Shown here in pieces: positions 41,024 through 45,044 of a DNA stretch of 45,044 bases; position 1 is the first letter of the stretch; every line of letters begins with the position of its first letter. The notes below the pieces were generated by a model that was given only the letters and a program-made list of their open reading frames with translations, ran no database searches and was not told the origin of the DNA. This DNA comes from Bremia lactucae. Taxonomy: Eukaryota; Oomycota; Peronosporomycetes; Peronosporales; Peronosporaceae. The stretch is from positions 1,442,968 to 1,488,011 of the forward strand of contig NC_090615.1 in the NCBI RefSeq assembly GCF_004359215.1. Direction: 5' to 3'. The translations under genes were made by a program, and so were the position numbers.

Positions 41024-41728
41024 ATGTTGATTGGTCAGAACAATCATTATGAATTCTTTCGCATGGTTAAGAAGTTCACGCAGTGTGCGGATAGTGCGGC
41101 GCCTTCGGCTGCGGTTCGTGCAGCCGCGGGTGACTATGAGCCTTCGAATGAGAGGGCTCATTCTGACAGACGAGTAAATAGTATATTTGGGTCCGACGAT
41201 AAGGATGATCCCTCATCGCTCTTACGATCTCCCATACGATCATCTGCACGTGTTTCTGTGCAAGGTGATGACGATGGCGTAAGCCATCGTAAGAAAAGTT
41301 CTTGTGGTACCCCTGCTTCAGTGTGTACCACTTAGGGGAGTGAAGACAATAAATTGTCTCATCTCGCCCCTGAAAAGAAGCCGTGGCTTTTGCCAGAACG
41401 GCTTATCAATAGCTTGTCTGGAGAGACTACTCCTCACAATAAATATCCCTTATTTATTGCGACAAAGCTACATGGCCTTGATCCCAGCGCGAAGAACTTT
41501 TGCGCTGAGGAAGATTTCTATCTTGATGCTTTTCTTAAGCATCGATGGTTTAGTGGCAACAATAAGCGAGATAAAGTATCGGTGATGCAAGCCTGGAGCG
41601 CGTTCATTCGCAATGTCAAAGACATTGGACGCGAAGCTTGGCTTCAAAAACTTAACGCGAATCGCGTTAAGTTTGAGAAAAGAACTCCAACCGGTGCAAA
41701 ATATAAAGTTGCATCGGTTGTCACGTGA
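41024..41728 (+). pseudogene. aORF1, antisense ORF, element IV
   Basis: ATG at 41024 (MLIGQNNHYEFFRMVKKFTQ). The acidic middle is shortened relative to III. A CAG-to-TAG stop at about 41333 and a nearby frame change separate the N-part from a 124-codon C-part that is fully open: LAPEKKPWLLPERLINSLSG, FIATKLHGLDPSAKNFCAEE, DFYLDAFLKHRWFSGNNKRD, VMQAWSAFIRNVKDIGREAW, LQKLNANRVKFEKRTPTGAK. This is the best-preserved C-terminal domain. It is basic, predicted helical and unlike any family I know. Its last codons overlap a GTGAGG donor-like site and a 10-bp hairpin. Confidence 0.65.
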
Positions 41729-41752
41729 GGCTGGACTTCCATGCCTCACGTG
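41722..41752. other. 10-bp hairpin, element IV
   Basis: cacgtgaggc / gcctcacgtg, perfect, loop tggacttccat. Confidence 0.65.
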
Positions 41753-41844
41753 GGGTGATCCCTGTCCGTGTTGTGTAGACAACTCGAAGAGGGTAAAAGG
41801 GGATGTCTATTCCCTTTCTTCGCCCTGGGGAAGGGCTCGCATCT

Positions 41845-42100
41845 CTATTGAGATGCGTGACACGATTGACGTTTTGCAATCGATTTACATGCGCCAGGGG
41901 CGCGTGCTTTCCGATGGGCTCTCTGAACCATCGGATGGGTCTCGTCATACTGACGGACGAGGCCCTCAACGTCAACAATCAGCTGGGAACGAGGTTCCCA
42001 GCTGTCATGCGAAGGTGGATAACCACGCCAGCGAACAAGATAACTCGTTCGCTGCCCCTTCACATCACGGTGGTTCTAAATACGTTCCACAAGGAAACGT
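41845..42100 (-). pseudogene. Chromodomain, element IV
   Basis: VERI-stop-NHRDVKGQRTSYLV, RWRGYPPSHDSWEPRSQLIV, DVEGLVRQYDETHPMVQRAH. This is the cleanest chromodomain in the window, intact from the stop (TAG) to its own end. The stop lies at the same codon as the TAA of element A. Confidence 0.85.
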
Positions 42101-42480
42101 TGACCACCGTGGAGATCCACCAATGGTTGTGGTGGAGGAGGGAAACTCAGATCCGAACCGTATGTCGGATCTAATGTCGAGGATCGAGAATCGATCACTA
42201 CCTCCATGGTTTGGAGGAGGGATTTGAACACGAGCGCGGCAAGCGTCGCTCGTTGGAGCAGACGGTGCAGGCTCATCATATCGAGCGGTTGGAAGACCGT
42301 TCGAAGAGTGAATACTTCATGTTGGAGTACGAGCGGAAGTATCATGCTGTTCACGATAAGCTGTCGTAGCATCGTAGTTTCGAGGACATTCGGAACCAGC
42401 ATGAGAAACTTCAGGTTCAAAATGAGAACCTGGTTCACGATCGCAAGAATCTTTTGGGGATTCTTGAAAAGGGTGGTCAA
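41852..42480 (+). pseudogene. aORF2, antisense coiled-coil frame, element IV
   Basis: MRDTIDVLQSIYMRQGRVLS to RMSDLMSRIENRSLPPW, then after a small deletion IDHYLHGLEEGFEHERGKRR, SLEQTVQAHHIERLEDRSKS, FMLEYERKYHAVHDKLS-stop, SFEDIRNQHEKLQVQNENLV. Differences from A are mostly conservative (D/E, F/Y, L/V) or silent in this frame. Confidence 0.5.
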
Positions 42481-42880
42481 ATCCGTCCTCGGAAGAAGCC
42501 GCATACTGATGGTACGGGCGGAGCCGACCAACGTAAAATGCAGGATGCGTTCGCATCCTACGTGGTAATTTTATTGTGTACGCATTGCCTCTGCGATGCA
42601 GTACACAACAAGGACCAATGAACTTGGGTAGTAGTTTACTGCTACCCACATAAGTGACTAATCGCTTAGGTAAGTTTACCGTAGAGAGTAGCACTGGATC
42701 ATTAACTTTAAATGAATGAACATTTGCTCTTCCATGTTTGTCTGCATTCCGTTTCTGTCGGTCCACTGCGTTAGCAATAGAATCCTGAACGAAACGGATT
42801 ATTGATTCTCGAGTTAGCAGAAACTCTTTTGCTGACTCATTTGTTTTGTCTTTCTCAGTACGCTTTGTGCGTAATGCCAT
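42317..42880 (-). CDS. Integrase C-terminal domain, element IV
   Basis: 187 open codons: RESIIRFVQDSIANAVDRQK, RNADKHGRANVHSFKVNDPV, LLSTVNLPKRLVTYVGSSKL, GNAYTIKLPRRMRTHPAFYV and GRLRPYHQYAASSEDG, then a Ser/Pro-rich linker. It is the best-preserved integrase tail here and a useful reference for the others. It is part of a broken polyprotein rather than a free gene. Confidence 0.8.
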   Translation of the reverse strand: MALRTKRTEKDKTNESAKEFLLTRESIIRFVQDSIANAVDRQKRNADKHGRANVHSFKVNDPVLLSTVNLPKRLVTYVGSSKLLPKFIGPCCVLHRRGNAYTIKLPRRMRTHPAFYVGRLRPYHQYAASSEDGFDHPFQESPKDSCDREPGSHFEPEVSHAGSECPRNYDATTAYREQHDTSARTPT

Positions 42881-42999
42881 GCGATTATTCTCATCTTCGA
42901 TGTCGATTGCTTCGACATCGACATCACTCGCGTCGTTGTTAACTTCGACGCGTGATGAGCATGAGCCAGAATTGGATTTGCTCGTGCGAGTCCACCCCC

Positions 43000-43262
43000 C
43001 TTAAACTAGAGGATCCCTCTGATTGGGTGGGTCAGCGCGAGTAGCGTAAGCCATTCACAAAGAACGGTGTATGCGTTGTAGACGCATGCACTGAATGATT
43101 GATGGCGAATTCGACCATCGGTAAGAACTCGCTCCAATTCGGATACGATTGGACGTAACCTCGAAGTATCTCTTCGAGGACGCGATTTACACGTTCTGTT
43201 TGACCATCCGTTTCTGGGTGATCGGACCACTCCGCGTGTTCCATATCCGGTCTGAACACTTT
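43000..43262 (-). pseudogene. Integrase core, Glu-containing part, element IV
   Basis: [20 protein letters not shown] supplies the catalytic Glu; [20 protein letters not shown] and [12 protein letters not shown] complete the core. It resumes right after the foreign insert. The block with the second Asp is missing. Confidence 0.8.
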
Positions 43263-44207
43263 GATGAAGCGTTCGCTTATACCAAAAATGCTATGCCAAA
43301 CTGCGGTTCGGATTGGACCGGGTTGGGTTGTGGTATTTACCTGAAAACCATAACCGTTAATACGCCCCCCTAGAGCCGCCGTTATGTCCTTGTGGCGCGG
43401 TCAGGGTAGTCTTTTCGTCATTATGTCTGCCAAAAATACGGCCTACAGGCGAGATTTTAAATTTCTTATTTAACGCCACCAAAATTTTGTCGAGAATGCA
43501 GAATTTACGCAAAGGGAGAGTACCGCAACACATTAACAAATGCCTCCTTTGCCGCTTCTATTAAATTTGGATGCAACACAGAACTAGAATGCCGATCGTT
43601 GAAGCTTTATCAGTCCGTCCAACGCTCGGCGAGCCATACATTCCACTTACAATTACGACAAAAACCAAGTATAACACATGGAGTGCTGCGATTACACCGG
43701 CAAATTTTACGAGTGTATAATAGAAGAGATCATCGGCATCCACACCAATCATTGACCGATTGAGCAAAATGGCTCACTTGGCGGCTGTGCCGGATACTTT
43801 TAGGACAAACCCAAGGACCAAGCCTCGGATCGACCATTGACGGTGAAGGTACAGCAATGCTGTTCATCGATCGCGCGTTTCGACCGTTTCGACAAGACGG
43901 TTGATCGGACCCTCATCTCCCATTTTGTGTCCTTTTTAAGGAGATCAGATTATGGCTTGGTTTGCTCAGCATAATTCTTGCTGTACTTATGCAAGTAATT
44001 TTGCGAATCCTCTACCAATTGCTTGAGTTTTACATCTTCTTTTACAGTTCTCTCGAATAGATGCTTGACCACAGGCTCACGTCGCCGCATTTCAGCTTGC
44101 AGCACCTCGATCTCCATCTGACAAAAGTTCAGCTCCCTTTTTGGGTCTACATTCCGTTTCAGACGACACACGTACAATACGGGGTGCGTCTTTATATACG
44201 GGGAAGG
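43263..44207 (-). other. 0.95-kb foreign insert in the integrase of element IV
   Basis: It separates IGTVF from VFRPD...SDHPETDG and replaces about 24 codons that include the second catalytic Asp. Its minus strand begins with an in-frame 85-codon extension (THPVLYVCRLKR, then a coiled-coil-like MEIEVLQAEMRRREPVVKHL and LHKYSKNYAE). The first and last pieces resemble gypsy integrase tail and RNase H connector. A later frame (43561-43767) contains a hydrophobic AGVIAALHVLYLVFVVIVSG segment. I see no terminal repeats or target duplication. It may be patchwork from another element plus a host fragment. Confidence 0.5.
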
Positions 44208-45044
44208 GAATACCGTGCCGATAAAGACAAGGGCATAACCCGGAGCCGTAATCGACTCTGGTACTGCAGCAAGGTGGTACATCTTGCTGAATCTGTCTAC
44301 AAAAACAAGGATTCCATTGTTTTTGTTGTCGTCTTCGGGAAATCCGAAGACGAAGTCCATAGATACGGACTGCCAACACTCTGCCGGAAGTGGTAGAGGT
44401 TGAAGAGGTGCACGGGATGAAGGGCTAGGCTTCACCCGTTGACAAACCTCGCAAGCACGAATGTACTTGCGCACAAACTGATACTGGCGGGGCCAGTAAA
44501 AGTATCGACTTACCGTGAGGTAAGTCTTCTCACGTCCACGATGTCCACTTGTTGGAGCATCGTGACACTCATACATGATGCGCAAGCGCAAATCATTGTG
44601 AGTCGGGACGACGACACGTGGGGTGTCGCCGGTAACGGCTGTGTAATACAATAAGCCGTTACGTGTTGTGTATCGATCGGATGACGATCGATATAAAGCC
44701 GGTAGATCTTTAAAAGATTTATCGGATGGATTCATTAAATGATCCATCAGACAAAGAAGGTCCTTATCTTCTTTATAGGCTTTCTTTATTTCATCAACTA
44801 AGGTTGATGATGGAACACTCGTAGTGAGTGTTGCAACAGTAAGATCACTTTTACTGTTGGGGTGCACTGCTGACTCGAAATCGGGTCGGCGTGATAACGC
44901 ATCAGCGACGACATTAAGTCGTCCTGGTTTATATTCGACGGAGAAGTTATACTCCGCGAAGAAGGATAGCCACCTCGCCATTCTTTGCGAGAGGTGTGGG
45001 CTATTGACGGCCGTGCGTAATGACGCATGGTCCGTATATACGAT
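44208..45044 (-). pseudogene. RNase H end, zinc and first catalytic integrase block, element IV
   Basis: One open frame covers ARWLSFFAEYNFSVEYKPGR, LNVVADALSRRPDF (the RNase H-integrase tether), the zinc domain ECHDAPTSGHRGREK...CEVCQR, and SMDFVFGFPEDDNKNNGILV with the first catalytic Asp. The upstream YTDHAS part at the window edge is in a shifted frame. The polyprotein would run off the window. Confidence 0.85.

Noticed and set aside
41803..42174. A second plus-strand frame (HITVV..., NNQLGTRFP) similar between B and IV
   Set aside because: It lies exactly opposite the chromodomain, so sense-strand constraint explains the similarity.

Overview
This window looks like oomycete nuclear DNA, probably a downy mildew or Phytophthora relative. 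It is almost entirely a graveyard of Ty3/gypsy chromovirus retrotransposons with pieces of a LINE and a Mutator-like DNA transposon (MULE). The lineage call is an inference from the protein style of the gypsy polyproteins and the single host-like gene; no rRNA or species marker is present. One assembly gap of 305 N lies at 13543-13847.

Layout. 1-994: the 3' tail of a gypsy element ending in an 849-bp palindrome of two opposed LTRs. 995-6135: a non-repetitive island with one convincing host gene (4489-5358, C-terminal KRE9/KNH1-like domain). 6136-13389 (+): decayed gypsy element A with an LTR-B at its left end and an LTR-A at its right end. 13390-13542: an RNase H fragment joined directly to that LTR. 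13848-15950 (+): decayed LINE. 16523-24322 (+): gypsy element B with two LTR-B copies; a 2.36-kb MULE sits inside its 5' LTR, and gag, protease and RT are deleted. 24323-27050: unassigned. 27051-30145 (-): gypsy remnant C. 30146-40982 (-): composite element III, with an internal duplication of the linker-RT-RNase H-integrase block. 40982-45044 (-): element IV, which shares the LTR at 40541-40982 with III; its integrase is interrupted by 0.95 kb of foreign sequence.

How it fits together. On the sense strand the elements read LTR, primer-binding site, short upstream ORF, gag (zinc knuckle), protease (DCGA), Cys-rich linker, RT, RNase H, integrase, low-complexity linker, chromodomain, polypurine tract, LTR. 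No copy is intact.

The most interesting signal is on the opposite strand of the 3' third. Two antisense reading frames recur: aORF1, starting about 40-80 nt inside the 3' LTR, and aORF2, a coiled coil opposite the integrase-chromodomain linker. They are recognisable in elements A, III and IV and, at protein level, in the diverged elements B and C, where the opposing sense linker is not conserved. In my hand alignments substitutions between A and IV favour third positions of the antisense frame. This suggests an antisense gene carried by these retrotransposons, in layout like the antisense genes of some retroviruses. Two conserved hairpin systems (twin hairpins near the LTR 3' end; one hairpin between aORF1 and aORF2) also show loop variation or compensatory change.
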